Source of the DNA: Nitrospinota bacterium | Lineage (GTDB): Bacteria; UBA8248 | Assembly (NCBI GenBank): GCA_009839615.1 | Contig: VXPH01000047.1 | Span: 1-46,028 of the forward strand | Direction of reading: 5' to 3' | DNA length: 46,028 nt | Shown here: piece after piece, positions 9,017-18,877 of the stretch | Position numbering within the stretch: the first letter of the stretch is position 1 | Layout: every line of letters begins with the position of its first letter | Made by a program: the position numbers and the translations under genes | Notes under the pieces: generated by a model | Seen by the model: only the letters and a program-made list of their open reading frames with translations | Database searches by the model: none | Told to the model about the DNA's origin: nothing

Positions 9017-9871
9017 ATGGACATTGGATTCTTGCGAGCCTTGCGTCTTTGTCTGGCATTTTTGTTCTGCACCATGACCGCTTGCGCGCTTCTTGAGACG
9101 GGGCAAGTCGGGGAGGTCCCGCCGCTCGATGCGTCGCGCGCGGAAATCATCGCCAAACTCAAAGCGAGGCGATATCCTCGCTCGTACCGGGGTGCCGTAT
9201 TCATGCGGTTGCGGTTCCACGGCGAGCACTCGAAGGCGAGGAGCGAAAACCCCCTGGTTCCCGAAGGTTCGTTCTCCGGCCAGGCGGCGCTCGTCCTGAG
9301 AAAGCCCGATTCGCTGCGCATGGAGCCTCTCTCTCCGTTCGGCACGCCCCTCCTGGTCGTCGTTGCGCAGGGCGCTTCGTTTCGCGCCTACTCCCCCTCG
9401 CGCAACGCCGTATACATGGGCCGGACGAACGGGCGGGGAATCGAGGGGATTCTGGGTATCCCGCTGAACAGCGAAATTTTCATCAAGCTGCTGCTGGGGG
9501 ACTGGGCGGCCGTGCTGGGGGGCGAGGAAAATCTCGAATTGAAGAAGCCGGGCTCCGTCTACCTGCTCGAGACGAGGCGAGGCGCCCGAGGGGTGGTTTC
9601 GGGTTTCGTCGAACTGGAGCCTCGGAATTTTCATCCCGTGAAAATGGAAATCCGCACGCGACGGGGAGCGATTGTGGTCCGCTATGGCGGGTTTATCAGA
9701 ACCGGAGAAACATGGCGTCCTTCGCAGGTGGAGATTCTGGGGTCTGAGGGAAAGAACCGGCTCCAAATTACCTATCCCGCCGGTGAGGGCGCGGTGGAGG
9801 CGGAACTTCCGGACGAGTTGTTCCGCCTGGTGCCCCCCCGGGGCGCCAGAACGCTGTGGCTGGGAGGATAG
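9017..9871 (+). CDS. LolB-like / DUF4292-type outer-membrane lipoprotein
   Basis: Signal LRLCLAFLFCTMTACALLE with lipobox; GSFSGQAALVLRKPDSLRMEPLSPFGTPLLVV and PVKMEIRTRRGAIVVRYGGF resemble LolA/LolB fold proteins; directly upstream of ispE-prs, as lolB is in many proteobacteria. Confidence 0.65.
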   Translation: MDIGFLRALRLCLAFLFCTMTACALLETGQVGEVPPLDASRAEIIAKLKARRYPRSYRGAVFMRLRFHGEHSKARSENPLVPEGSFSGQAALVLRKPDSLRMEPLSPFGTPLLVVVAQGASFRAYSPSRNAVYMGRTNGRGIEGILGIPLNSEIFIKLLLGDWAAVLGGEENLELKKPGSVYLLETRRGARGVVSGFVELEPRNFHPVKMEIRTRRGAIVVRYGGFIRTGETWRPSQVEILGSEGKNRLQITYPAGEGAVEAELPDELFRLVPPRGARTLWLGG

Positions 9872-9879
9872 TCCGTTAC

Positions 9880-10767
9880 ATGAGCGGCAAAGACGTTTCC
9901 GCACCCGTGGTTTTGAAAACGCCTGCGAAAATCAACCTGCGTCTGAGGATTCTGGGTCTGCGCGCCGATGGTTATCACGAACTCATCACATGGATGCAGC
10001 AGGTATCGCTGTATGACGAGGTTCGAATCGAGCCGGGCGGCCAGAGGATTCTCGTGAATACGGACAGGGAGGACGTACCAGGCGGCAGGGAGAACATCGT
10101 GCACCGCGCGGCGAGAGCATTGAGAGAAGCATCGGGGCGAAAAGCGCTCGGCGCGCGCATCTACTTGAAAAAGAACATCCCCGCGGGCGCAGGGCTGGGC
10201 GGAGGGAGCGCCAACGCGGCGGGTGCGCTCCGGGTGCTGAACCGGGCCTGGAATCTCGGGATGGGGGAGGCGAAGCTTTGCGAGGTGGCCGCGCGGGTCG
10301 GTTCGGACGTTCCGTTTTTTCTGGGTGGCCCGGCGGCGGTTTGCCGGGGGCGGGGCGAGCGCGTCGAAGCGAGAGAAGCCTTGAGGAGCGGCTGGTTCCT
10401 GCTGGTCAAGCCGTCCGTCGCGTTATCCACGCAGGAAGTCTATGCCTGGTCCCGTGAGAAGCTCGGCCGGGAAGGACGCAATTTCGACGAAACGAACGGC
10501 CCGGCGCGCCTCGGGAGGTATGAATACGGCAATGATTTGGAGGGAGTCGTTTTCCCGAGATTTCCGGAGCTTGAGAGCCTGTGCGCCATGCTGGTTCGAG
10601 AGGGCGCCGTGAGGGCCATGATGAGTGGCAGCGGCTCGACGGTTTTCGGCTTTTTTCGCCGGAAACGGGAGGCCGAGCGGGCGGCAATCCGCATCAGGAA
10701 GAGTGAACAGGGGAAGAATTGCGAATGTTTCCTTACGACTCCGCTTCAGGAGAGGTGTTTTTCGTAA
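9880..10767 (+). CDS. ispE: 4-diphosphocytidyl-2-C-methyl-D-erythritol kinase
   Basis: TPAKINLRLRILGLRADGYHEL and the GHMP kinase motif IPAGAGLGGGSANAAGAL; SGSGSTVFG near the C-terminus. Confidence 0.96.
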   Translation: MSGKDVSAPVVLKTPAKINLRLRILGLRADGYHELITWMQQVSLYDEVRIEPGGQRILVNTDREDVPGGRENIVHRAARALREASGRKALGARIYLKKNIPAGAGLGGGSANAAGALRVLNRAWNLGMGEAKLCEVAARVGSDVPFFLGGPAAVCRGRGERVEAREALRSGWFLLVKPSVALSTQEVYAWSREKLGREGRNFDETNGPARLGRYEYGNDLEGVVFPRFPELESLCAMLVREGAVRAMMSGSGSTVFGFFRRKREAERAAIRIRKSEQGKNCECFLTTPLQERCFS

Positions 10768-10911
10768 AAAAAATGGAAAAGCGAGATAAAATTTCTGAAA
10801 AAACGGGAAATAGAGAGAATTTCGCCTCCCGCCACTTGCCTCCGCCTGGAAAATCAAGTATCAAAAATCGCCCTTTGTGATTGAATGAACAATACTTTGT
10901 GAGCGGGAACG

Positions 10912-11856
10912 GTGAACGGACATCAGCTAAAGGTCTTCGGCGGGCGCTCGAATCCGGCCCTGAACCAGAGTATTTTTGAATCTTTGTACATCCGTCCCGG
11001 CTCGATCGAAATCATCGATTTCAGCGATGGTGAAACTTTTGTCCGAATAAACGAGAATATCCGGGGCGCGGACGTGTTCGCCGTGCAGAGTCTGTGCTCT
11101 CCCGGGAACGCGAACCTGATGGAGATGCTCATCATGCTCGATGCGTTCCGGCGCTCATCAGCCGAGCGCATCACGGCGGTGATCCCCTATTTCGCATACG
11201 CGCGCCAGGACCGGAAGGTGCAGCCGAGAGTGCCCATTACCGCGAAACTCGTCGCCAACCTGCTGGCCGCCTCGGGGGCGGATCGCGTCATCGCCATGGA
11301 TTTGCATGCGGGCCAGATACAGGGGTTTTTCGATATTCCCGTGGACCATCTGTATTCGGCGCCCATCATGATAGAGTATTTCAAGAAGAAGGAGTTGAAG
11401 GATCTCGTGGTCGTCTCGCCCGACGCCGGAGGCGTGGAGAGGGCCCGTGACTACGCGAGGAGGCTGAACGCGAGCCTCGGCATCATCGACAAACGCAGGG
11501 AGCGGGCGAACCACTCGGAAGTGATGAACATCATCGGCGACGTGAAAGGATGCGACGTCCTGGTCGTGGATGATCTTTGCGATACGGCGGGCACCATGAG
11601 CCAGGGTGCCGATGCGCTCATGGCGGCCGGCGCGCGGCAGGTATACGCATGCTGCACGCATGCGGTATTGTCGGGCCCGGCGGTGGAGAGAATCGAGAAA
11701 TCGAGCATCGTCGAATTCGTCGTGAGCGATTCGATACCGCTTTCGGATCAGGCGAAAGGATGCTCTCGCATCAAGGTCCTGGAGGTAGGGAGGCTTTTGG
11801 CCGAGGCGATTCGCCGCATTCACGAGAATGCGTCCGTCAGCAGTTTGTTTGAATGA
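10912..11856 (+). CDS. prs: Ribose-phosphate pyrophosphokinase
   Basis: GTG start; SDGETFVRINENIRGADVF, AVIPYFAYARQDRK, PRPP-binding DVLVVDDLCDTAGTM. Confidence 0.97.
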   Translation: MNGHQLKVFGGRSNPALNQSIFESLYIRPGSIEIIDFSDGETFVRINENIRGADVFAVQSLCSPGNANLMEMLIMLDAFRRSSAERITAVIPYFAYARQDRKVQPRVPITAKLVANLLAASGADRVIAMDLHAGQIQGFFDIPVDHLYSAPIMIEYFKKKELKDLVVVSPDAGGVERARDYARRLNASLGIIDKRRERANHSEVMNIIGDVKGCDVLVVDDLCDTAGTMSQGADALMAAGARQVYACCTHAVLSGPAVERIEKSSIVEFVVSDSIPLSDQAKGCSRIKVLEVGRLLAEAIRRIHENASVSSLFE

Positions 11857-11892
11857 CCATTCTGAGCGTCGGCGGCATATCTGGAGCGAAAA

Positions 11893-12570
11893 ATGGAAAA
11901 TTTGACTTTATCGGTGGATAAAAGAACGCAAACGGGAAAGAGCGGCGCCCGCGCGGTGAGAAAAGCCGGCAACGTTCCGGGTGTCGTGTACGGGATTAAA
12001 GATTCCACGCCCTTGACCATTAAGCCGAAGGAGTTGGAGACCCTGCTCGGCACGAGGGCCGGTGCCAATGTCGTTTTCCAGCTCAACGTCGAGGGCGAAG
12101 CTGCCTCGGAGCGTCCGGTAATCGTAAAGGAGCTTCAGCGCGACCCGATGAAGGGCACGATCCTCCATGCGGATTTTCTGGAAATCAGGATGGACGAGAA
12201 GATCGAAATCGCCGTGCCTCTCTCCTTGTCGGGTGAGGCGCCCGGAGAAAAGATGGGCGGCACGCTTTCCCAATTGCTGCGTGAACTGGAGATATCCTGT
12301 CTGCCGAACGCCATTCCGGAGCTTATCGAGGTCGACATTTCGGAGGTGGAAATCGGCGATGTGATACACGTGCGCGATCTTCAGCTTCCAGAGGGCGTAG
12401 AACTGGTGGCCGACCTCGATGATCCCGTCATGACGGTCATGGTTCCCGTCGAAGAAGAGGAAGAAGAGGTCGAGGATGAATTGCTTGTCGCCGAAGGCGA
12501 GGGAGAAGAAGCAGCGGCAGAAGAAGCTTCTGACGATGAGGGGGACAAAGCGGCTGAATCTTCCGACTGA
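11893..12570 (+). CDS. rplY: 50S ribosomal protein L25 (general stress protein CTC form) with acidic C-terminal tail
   Basis: GARAVRKAGNVPGVVYG, VIVKELQRDPMKGTILHADF; two-domain CTC length; tail EEEEEEVEDELLVAEGEGEEAAAEEASDDEGDKAAESSD. Confidence 0.95.
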   Translation: MENLTLSVDKRTQTGKSGARAVRKAGNVPGVVYGIKDSTPLTIKPKELETLLGTRAGANVVFQLNVEGEAASERPVIVKELQRDPMKGTILHADFLEIRMDEKIEIAVPLSLSGEAPGEKMGGTLSQLLRELEISCLPNAIPELIEVDISEVEIGDVIHVRDLQLPEGVELVADLDDPVMTVMVPVEEEEEEVEDELLVAEGEGEEAAAEEASDDEGDKAAESSD

Positions 12571-12612
12571 TGGTTCTTGCGCGAAGCCCGAGAAAATGAG
12601 ACTGGGGTTCGA

Positions 12613-13158
12613 ATGGCTGCTGCTGTCCTGATCGTCGGACTCGGCAACCCCGGAATGGAATATGCGTTGACGAGGCACAATCTGGGGTTCTGGGCGGTGG
12701 ACAGGATGGCCCGCGCCCATCGGGTGGCGATGAGTGATTCAAAATACCATTCCGTCCTGGGCGCCGGGTCGCTCAGAGGCTGGAAATTCACGCTCGCCAA
12801 GCCTCAGACGTTTATGAATTTAACCGGCAAGGCCGTGAGGGCGCTCCTGCGCGGTGAAGGGCTGGGGCCTGAAAATTTGCTTGTGATGCACGACGATATG
12901 GATATCGCGCTCGGTCGTGTGAAGTTCAAGAAATCGGGTGGAGACGCAGGCCATCACGGGGTCGGCAGCATCATCCACTCACTGGGAACGGATATGTTCT
13001 CTCGCTTGCGTATCGGGGTGGGCAGACCACCGAGTGGAGTGAACGGCGCAGACTGGTTGTTGGATTCTTTTCTGGATCATGAACTCGAAGCAGTGGAACC
13101 TGCTGTTGATGAAGCGGTGCAGAGGGCGTTTGATTTCGTTGTCGGCAATAGACCCTGA
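12613..13158 (+). CDS. pth: Peptidyl-tRNA hydrolase
   Basis: LIVGLGNPGMEYALTRHNLGFWAVD, KPQTFMNLTGKAV, MHDDMDIALGRVKFKKSGGDAGHHGVGSI. ATG 12613 preferred over 12577. Confidence 0.96.
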   Translation: MAAAVLIVGLGNPGMEYALTRHNLGFWAVDRMARAHRVAMSDSKYHSVLGAGSLRGWKFTLAKPQTFMNLTGKAVRALLRGEGLGPENLLVMHDDMDIALGRVKFKKSGGDAGHHGVGSIIHSLGTDMFSRLRIGVGRPPSGVNGADWLLDSFLDHELEAVEPAVDEAVQRAFDFVVGNRP

Positions 13159-13240
13159 ATCCGTCTTGCTCATCGTAAAAATGAAAGTTCATCTAAATAC
13201 CTCTCGCTAAACAGCCCGTGAGGAGGAGGAAAGGGAGATA

Positions 13241-15238
13241 ATGGTTGCTTTCTCAAACATGGCCGCAATCTTCGGGATTGCGGGGTTGGTTCTGGCGGCG
13301 GTGATTTACAACTGGATTTCAAAGCAATCAGACGGCAACGATCTGATGCGGAAACTCGCTGGCCAGATTCATGAAGGCGCAATGGTGTTCCTGAAAAGGG
13401 AATACAAGATTCTCGCGATTTTCGTCGTGGTCGTCTTCGTTCTTCTGAGCGTCGCCATATCCCCGAAAACGGGCGTGGCGTTCATCGTCGGTGCCATTTG
13501 CTCGGTTCTCGCCGGCTTTTTCGGCATGAACTCGGCCACGAAGGCGAACGTGAGAACGGCGGCTGCGGCGAATTCGGGCGGTGGCCAGGAAGGCGCGCTT
13601 TCCATGGCGTTCTTCGGCGGAACCGTCATGGGTCTTTCCGTCGCGAGTCTGGGACTTTTGGGCGTGGGCGCGTTGTTCTGGTATTTCGACGTGCTGGGGA
13701 ATGCGACGAACGTGACCATCATCAACGGCTTCTCGATGGGTGCCAGCTCCATCGCGCTGTTCGCGCGCGTGGGCGGCGGCATTTTCACGAAAACGGCGGA
13801 TGTGGGCGCAGACCTCGTCGGCAAGGTGGAGGCGAACATCCCCGAGGACGATCCGAGGAATCCAGCTGTCATCGCCGACAACGTGGGCGACTGCGTGGGG
13901 GACGTCGCGGGAATGGGCGCCGACCTGTTCGAATCCTACGTCGGCGCCATCATTTCGACGATTTTCATCGGCTCGACCATCGGCACAGCCCTGGGCGCTA
14001 ACAGCTCGGCGGCGATGGCGCTGCCTCTGCTGCTGGCCATGATGGGCCTGATCGCCTCCTCCATCGGCATTGCCTCGATGAAGGTGTTGGCTTCGAAAAA
14101 CCCGGCCGTCGCGCTCAGAAGCGCCACCTTAATCGCTACGGTCATATTCATCATCCTGGCGTATTTCATCACGAGCGCTTTGGGACTGAAAGCCGGCGTG
14201 TTCGGCTCGGTTCTCTTCGGCGCGGCCGGCGGCATCCTCATCGGCTGGCTCACCGAGTATTACACCGGAACAGGTGGAAAGCCCGTCGGCGAAATCGTCG
14301 CCGCCTCCGAAACCGGAGTGGCGACGAACATCATCGGCGGCTTCGCAGTGGGTCTCGAGAGCGTATGCGCGCCGTTGATCGTGTTGGCGGTGGTTACCCT
14401 GGTCTCGAACGGCTGGGCGGGTCTTTACGGTATCTCCATCGCCGCCGTGGGAATGCTGGCGACGATCGGCATCACGATGTCGGTCGATGCGTACGGCCCG
14501 ATTGCCGACAACGCGGGCGGGATCACGGAAATGAGCGAGTTGGGGCCGGAGACGCGGCAGATTACCGACGGCCTCGATGCGCTGGGGAACACCACGGCGG
14601 CCATCGGCAAGGGTTTCGCCATCGGCTCCGCCGCCCTGACGGCGCTGGCATTTTACGCCGCATACACGAAAGCGGCCGATCTGCAGCAGATCAACCTCAC
14701 CGAGGCGAAAGTGGTGGCCGGCATGTTCATCGGCGGGGCGATCCCGTTCCTCATCGGGGCGCTCACCATGAAATCCGTCGGCAAGGCGGCGTTCATCATG
14801 ATTCAGGAAATCAGGCGTCAGTTCCGCGAGATTCCCGGCATCATGGAGGGCACGGCGGACCCCGACAGCGCGCGCTGCGTCGACATCAGCACCCAGGCCG
14901 CGCTCAAGGAAATGGTGCTCCCCGGCGTCGTGGCTGTCGTCGCTCCCATCGTGGTGGGGTATCTGATGGGCAAGGAGGCTTTGGGCGGCATGCTCGCCGG
15001 CGCCCTGCTCTCGGGCGTTCTCGTCGCCTTGCTGATGGCGAATGCGGGTGGAGCCTGGGATAATGCGAAAAAAGAGATAGAAGACGGCAAACTCGGCGGC
15101 AAGGGCTCCGAGGCCCATAAGGCCGCGGTCGTGGGCGACACGGTGGGAGACCCGATGAAGGACACCTCGGGCCCGTCGATGAACATCCTGATCAAGTTGA
15201 TGTCCATCGTTTCCCTCGTTTTGGCGCCGCTTTTCTAG
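13241..15238 (+). CDS. hppA: Membrane-bound cation-translocating pyrophosphatase; sequence signature suggests the K+-dependent class
   Basis: [47 protein letters not shown] and [50 protein letters not shown]-terminal [23 protein letters not shown]. Confidence 0.97.
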   Translation: MVAFSNMAAIFGIAGLVLAAVIYNWISKQSDGNDLMRKLAGQIHEGAMVFLKREYKILAIFVVVVFVLLSVAISPKTGVAFIVGAICSVLAGFFGMNSATKANVRTAAAANSGGGQEGALSMAFFGGTVMGLSVASLGLLGVGALFWYFDVLGNATNVTIINGFSMGASSIALFARVGGGIFTKTADVGADLVGKVEANIPEDDPRNPAVIADNVGDCVGDVAGMGADLFESYVGAIISTIFIGSTIGTALGANSSAAMALPLLLAMMGLIASSIGIASMKVLASKNPAVALRSATLIATVIFIILAYFITSALGLKAGVFGSVLFGAAGGILIGWLTEYYTGTGGKPVGEIVAASETGVATNIIGGFAVGLESVCAPLIVLAVVTLVSNGWAGLYGISIAAVGMLATIGITMSVDAYGPIADNAGGITEMSELGPETRQITDGLDALGNTTAAIGKGFAIGSAALTALAFYAAYTKAADLQQINLTEAKVVAGMFIGGAIPFLIGALTMKSVGKAAFIMIQEIRRQFREIPGIMEGTADPDSARCVDISTQAALKEMVLPGVVAVVAPIVVGYLMGKEALGGMLAGALLSGVLVALLMANAGGAWDNAKKEIEDGKLGGKGSEAHKAAVVGDTVGDPMKDTSGPSMNILIKLMSIVSLVLAPLF

Positions 15239-15338
15239 TGAGAGCGAGGGTTTATTAACCAAAGGAGAATTCAGCGGCGCTTCTTGGAGCCGCTATGGCC
15301 CACCGGGGGCATGTGTGCTAACCTTCAGCCATTATTGG

Positions 15339-15387
15339 CTCCTCGCTCCGGTCGAAAAGAGACCGGGGCCGCTCAGTCCGGGAGGAG
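15339..15387 (+). promoter_or_regulatory. Putative S6:S18-type ribosomal protein mRNA leader upstream of rpsF
   Basis: Outer stem CTCCTC (15339-15344) pairs with GAGGAG (15382-15387), which is the rpsF Shine-Dalgarno. Inner stem CTCCGGTC (15346-15353) pairs with GACCGGGG (15361-15368). A one-sided bulge (15369-15381) contains CCG. Confidence 0.7.
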
Positions 15388-15393
15388 GATTGA

Positions 15394-15804
15394 ATGAGAC
15401 AGTACGAAACGATGGTTTTGCTGTCCCCCGAACTCACCGATGAAACCGTGGAAGAAAAGATTTCCGGTTTCGAGAAAAAGGTGACCGAGGGGGGTGGAGA
15501 AGTTCTGAACGTCGATCGATGGGGCAAGAAGCGCCTCGCCTATCCCATTCAGCGCCAGCGTCACGGCATCTATTTCATCGTCACATATCATTCGGAGCCG
15601 GTAGTGGTGGCGGACATCGAGCGTGATATGCGCATCGATGAAGAGACGTGGCGCTATATGACGGTGCGGATGGATGAGGTTCTCCTGAGAAAACTCGAGA
15701 AAAACGCAAAAAGCGCAGCCGCCAGAGAAAGAGAGAGCGCTTCGGAGGGGGGTGATGGCGATTCCCAACGCCGACCCACGCCCGCCTCGTCAGACAACTC
15801 GTAA
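15394..15804 (+). CDS. rpsF: 30S ribosomal protein S6
   Basis: MRQYETMVLLSPELTDE...WGKKRLAYPIQRQRHGIYF; followed by ssb, rpsR, rplI. Confidence 0.96.
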   Translation: MRQYETMVLLSPELTDETVEEKISGFEKKVTEGGGEVLNVDRWGKKRLAYPIQRQRHGIYFIVTYHSEPVVVADIERDMRIDEETWRYMTVRMDEVLLRKLEKNAKSAAARERESASEGGDGDSQRRPTPASSDNS

Positions 15805-15821
15805 ATGACGAGGGGATATTT

Positions 15822-16244
15822 ATGGCTCAGATGAATTCTGTTTACCTCCGCGGCAATATGACGCGCGATCCGGAAAAACGGTTTCTGCCTTCCGGAAATT
15901 CCGTGGTTTCTTTCGGGTTCGCGGTCAACCGGCGGTACCGCAGCGGCGATGAGTGGAAAGAGGATACGTGCTTCGTGGACGTGGTGGTCTATGGGCGGCA
16001 AGGCGACTGGGTGATGGAGCAGACAAGCAAAGGCAGCCCGCTCGTGGTGGAAGGGCGTTTGAGCTACCGTGCATGGGAAGCACAGGACGGCTCGAGGCGC
16101 AGCAAGCATGAAGTGGTGGCGAACAACGTCCATTTCCTGTCCACCCGGGCCGAGATGACGGGAGGCGGCGGGGCGAGGAGCACGGAATCCTATACGCCGC
16201 CAGCCCAGGACTCGCCAATGACGGATGACGACATACCATTTTGA
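15822..16244 (+). CDS. ssb: Single-stranded DNA-binding protein
   Basis: MNSVYLRGNMTRDPEKRFLPSGNSVVSFGFAVNRRYR OB-fold; acidic SSB tip DDDIPF at the C-terminus. Confidence 0.96.
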   Translation: MAQMNSVYLRGNMTRDPEKRFLPSGNSVVSFGFAVNRRYRSGDEWKEDTCFVDVVVYGRQGDWVMEQTSKGSPLVVEGRLSYRAWEAQDGSRRSKHEVVANNVHFLSTRAEMTGGGGARSTESYTPPAQDSPMTDDDIPF

Positions 16245-16278
16245 CGCGCAAGTTTGTTGCCAGTTTTAGGAGATAGAT

Positions 16279-16548
16279 ATGGCGCTTGTTCCCCGTGGAT
16301 TCGGTGATAAGAAAAGGAAGAGAAAAAAGCGTTTTCAGCGCAAGAAAATATGCCGCTTCTCGGCGGATGGCGTGGCGTATATCGACTACAAGGACGTGAA
16401 AACGCTTCGAAACATGGTGAGTGAGCGGGGAAAAATCATTCCCCGCCGGGTGACCGGCACCTCCGCCCGCTTCCAGCGGCAGTTGACGACGGCGATTAAG
16501 CGCGCCCGCTACATGGCGTTGATGCCCTACACCGTAGACCATTCATAA
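16279..16548 (+). CDS. rpsR: 30S ribosomal protein S18
   Basis: [63 protein letters not shown]. Confidence 0.97.
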   Translation: MALVPRGFGDKKRKRKKRFQRKKICRFSADGVAYIDYKDVKTLRNMVSERGKIIPRRVTGTSARFQRQLTTAIKRARYMALMPYTVDHS

Positions 16549-16565
16549 GCCGGAGATATTGAACG

Positions 16566-17207
16566 ATGCGCTTGATATTGCGTAAGGACATAGAGAATCT
16601 CGGAGAGGTGGGAGACGTCGTCGAAGTAGCCGACGGCTACGGGCTCAACTACCTCATTCCGAAAGGCCTGGCGCTTCACGCCACGGCGAGCACGGTGCGC
16701 GCGACGCAGCACGAACAGCGGCTGCGCGATGCGCAAATCCAGGCGGCGAAGCGAAGCGCGCAGGATTTTGCGGGCGAATTCTCGGGTATAGAGCTCGAAT
16801 TCTCGATGCGCGTGGGCGCGGACGGCAGGCTGTTCGGTTCGGTGACGAACCGGATGATCGAGGACGCCCTGCAGGAGAAGGGCCTTGACGTGAACCGCCG
16901 GAGAATCGTTCTGGATGAGCCGATCAAAAAGGTCGGTACGTATGACGTCGACATCCGCCTGCACCAGGAGGTGAGGGCGTCGGTTCAGGTAAGGGTGATG
17001 CCCGATGAGGCGTCCCTGGCGGATGAGGCCGAAGCGGAAGAAGCTGCTGCCGGTACGGAAGAGGCGGCTGTAGCCGAGGTGGAAGAGGCTGTTGAGGGAG
17101 CGGATGAGGTTCAGGCCGAAGCAGCAGCCGAGGCTGTTGCGGTGGTTGTCGAAGATGAGCCGGAAGAAAAACCGGACGCAGAAGAAGAGGAAGAGAAAGC
17201 CGAATAG
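16566..17207 (+). CDS. rplI: 50S ribosomal protein L9 with long Ala/Glu-rich C-terminal extension
   Basis: MRLILRKDIENLGEVGDVVEVADGYGLNYLIPKGLA; C-terminal ~60 aa AEAEEAAAGTEEAAVAEVEEAVEGADEVQAEAAAEAV...EEEEEKAE. Confidence 0.96.
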   Translation: MRLILRKDIENLGEVGDVVEVADGYGLNYLIPKGLALHATASTVRATQHEQRLRDAQIQAAKRSAQDFAGEFSGIELEFSMRVGADGRLFGSVTNRMIEDALQEKGLDVNRRRIVLDEPIKKVGTYDVDIRLHQEVRASVQVRVMPDEASLADEAEAEEAAAGTEEAAVAEVEEAVEGADEVQAEAAAEAVAVVVEDEPEEKPDAEEEEEKAE

Positions 17208-17270
17208 CGTTTCGCATACCCGGTCGCTTACCGGTATGTAGCAGCAACACCCATGACTTCATATAGATAG

Positions 17271-17300
17271 AAGGGGTTGCCGAATGCCGGCGCCCCTTTT
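17271..17300 (+). terminator. Rho-independent terminator candidate downstream of rplI
   Basis: AAGGGGT-T-GCCG [AATGC] CGGC-G-CCCCTTTT: GC-rich stem with one bulged base followed by a T run. Confidence 0.65.
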
Positions 17301-17410
17301 ATCCGTTGGGGCTGGGAATTACGTTTTTAGGTAGTTTGATCTTGGCTCCATCTGATGTAATCTAACGTCCACGCCCGTTCTTTCCACTTGGCAGACATTG
17401 GAGTTTCAAA

Positions 17411-18835
17411 GTGGAAATGCCCGCTCGTAACGAGCGGTCCGCGGAGTCGGGCCATCTCCCTCCACAGAACATAGAAGCCGAACAGCGCGTTCTGGGCGCT
17501 TTGCTGCTCGACGGATCGATGGTGCCGCCCGTCATGGAGGTATTGCGGCCCGAGCATTTCTACCGCATGAGCCATCGCGTGATTTACGAAGGCATGCTCG
17601 GCCTTTTTGAGAAATCCGAACCCATCGACCTGCTCACCCTGGCCGACGCCCTGAAGAAGGCGGGAACGCTTGATACCGCGGGCGGGCCCGAATACGTCGC
17701 GCGTCTGGCGGACGATGTTTCCAGCGCCAGGCGCGCGGAAACCTATGCGAAACTCGTCAGAAGCACCGCATTGCTCAGGGAACTCATACACACCTCGAAC
17801 GCCATCGCCCAGAGAGCATTCACGGGCGAGGAGGATATCGACACGCTCGTGGACGACGCCGAGCGCGCGATGCTGGAGGTCTCGTCCGGCCGTTACCAGC
17901 AAAGCGTAGAGGGAATGCGCGACATCATCAAACATACGTTTCCCTACTTGGAGGATCTCTACGATCGCAAGGAACTCGTCACCGGCGTGCCCACGGGGTT
18001 CACTGACTTCGACAAGCTGACGAGTGGTTTGCAGCCCGGGGAATTGGTCATCGTTGCCGGGCGCCCCAGTATGGGGAAGACGGCGTTCGCGCTTTGCATC
18101 GCCGAATACGCCGCTTTGGCGTCGAAAACCGCCACGGCGATATTCAGCCTCGAGATGAGCGCGCGCGCATTGGCGATTCGGATGATGTGCGGCCGCGCCA
18201 TGGTGAATTCCAGACAGCTTCAAAGCGGCTATATGCCGTCCCAGAAATGGCCGGATTTGATGCGGAGTGCGGGCGAGCTGTCGGATGCCGCCATCTACGT
18301 GGACGATGCGACGGATTTGTCCGTGTTCGACATCCGGGCGAAATGCCGCCGCATCCAGGCGGATCAGGGCCTTGGCCTCGTTGTGGTCGACTATCTCCAG
18401 CTTGTGCACCACAGGGGCCGCTCCATGGAGAATCGCCAGCGCGAGATCAGCGAAATATCCAGGGGGCTGAAGAGCCTGGCGAAAGAACTCGATGTGCCCG
18501 TCGTGGCCCTGAGTCAGCTTTCGAGGGCGGTGGAATCCAGAGAGGGAAAGCGCCCCAACCTGGCCGATTTGCGCGAGTCGGGGTCGATTGAACAGGATGC
18601 GGATGTCGTGGCCTTGCTGTATCGCGAGGAGTATTATGAGCCGAAGCCCGAGAACAAGGGGCTCGCCACCGTCATTCTCGCCAAACAGCGCAACGGGCCG
18701 ACCGGTGAATTGGATCTCAGGTTTTTCCCGGATTATGCGCGATTCGTGAACCTTGATACATACCATGAGGGCGCCGCCGTCGGCTCGCAACATGCGGAAC
18801 CGGGCTATCCCGATGAAGCGGATGCGCCGTTCTAG
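17411..18835 (+). CDS. dnaB: Replicative DNA helicase DnaB
   Basis: LPPQNIEAEQRVLGALLLD; Walker A GRPSMGKTAFAL; VVVDYLQLVHHRGR; LSQLSRAVESREGKRPNLADLRESGSIEQDADVV. Uninterrupted, no intein seen. GTG 17411 or ATG 17417 start. Confidence 0.97.
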   Translation: MEMPARNERSAESGHLPPQNIEAEQRVLGALLLDGSMVPPVMEVLRPEHFYRMSHRVIYEGMLGLFEKSEPIDLLTLADALKKAGTLDTAGGPEYVARLADDVSSARRAETYAKLVRSTALLRELIHTSNAIAQRAFTGEEDIDTLVDDAERAMLEVSSGRYQQSVEGMRDIIKHTFPYLEDLYDRKELVTGVPTGFTDFDKLTSGLQPGELVIVAGRPSMGKTAFALCIAEYAALASKTATAIFSLEMSARALAIRMMCGRAMVNSRQLQSGYMPSQKWPDLMRSAGELSDAAIYVDDATDLSVFDIRAKCRRIQADQGLGLVVVDYLQLVHHRGRSMENRQREISEISRGLKSLAKELDVPVVALSQLSRAVESREGKRPNLADLRESGSIEQDADVVALLYREEYYEPKPENKGLATVILAKQRNGPTGELDLRFFPDYARFVNLDTYHEGAAVGSQHAEPGYPDEADAPF

Positions 18836-18877
18836 GGACGAAACACCAAAAATGTCTCCCCGAAGGGAGCTGTCTTT

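Noticed and set aside
8158-9345. 395-aa minus-strand ORF
   Set aside because: Antisense to the TPR and LolB-like genes; spans a real intergenic gap and has no motif.
14129-15262. 377-aa minus-strand ORF rich in His/Asp/Gly
   Set aside because: Complement of the hydrophobic hppA codons; a His/Asp-rich composition is the expected artefact.
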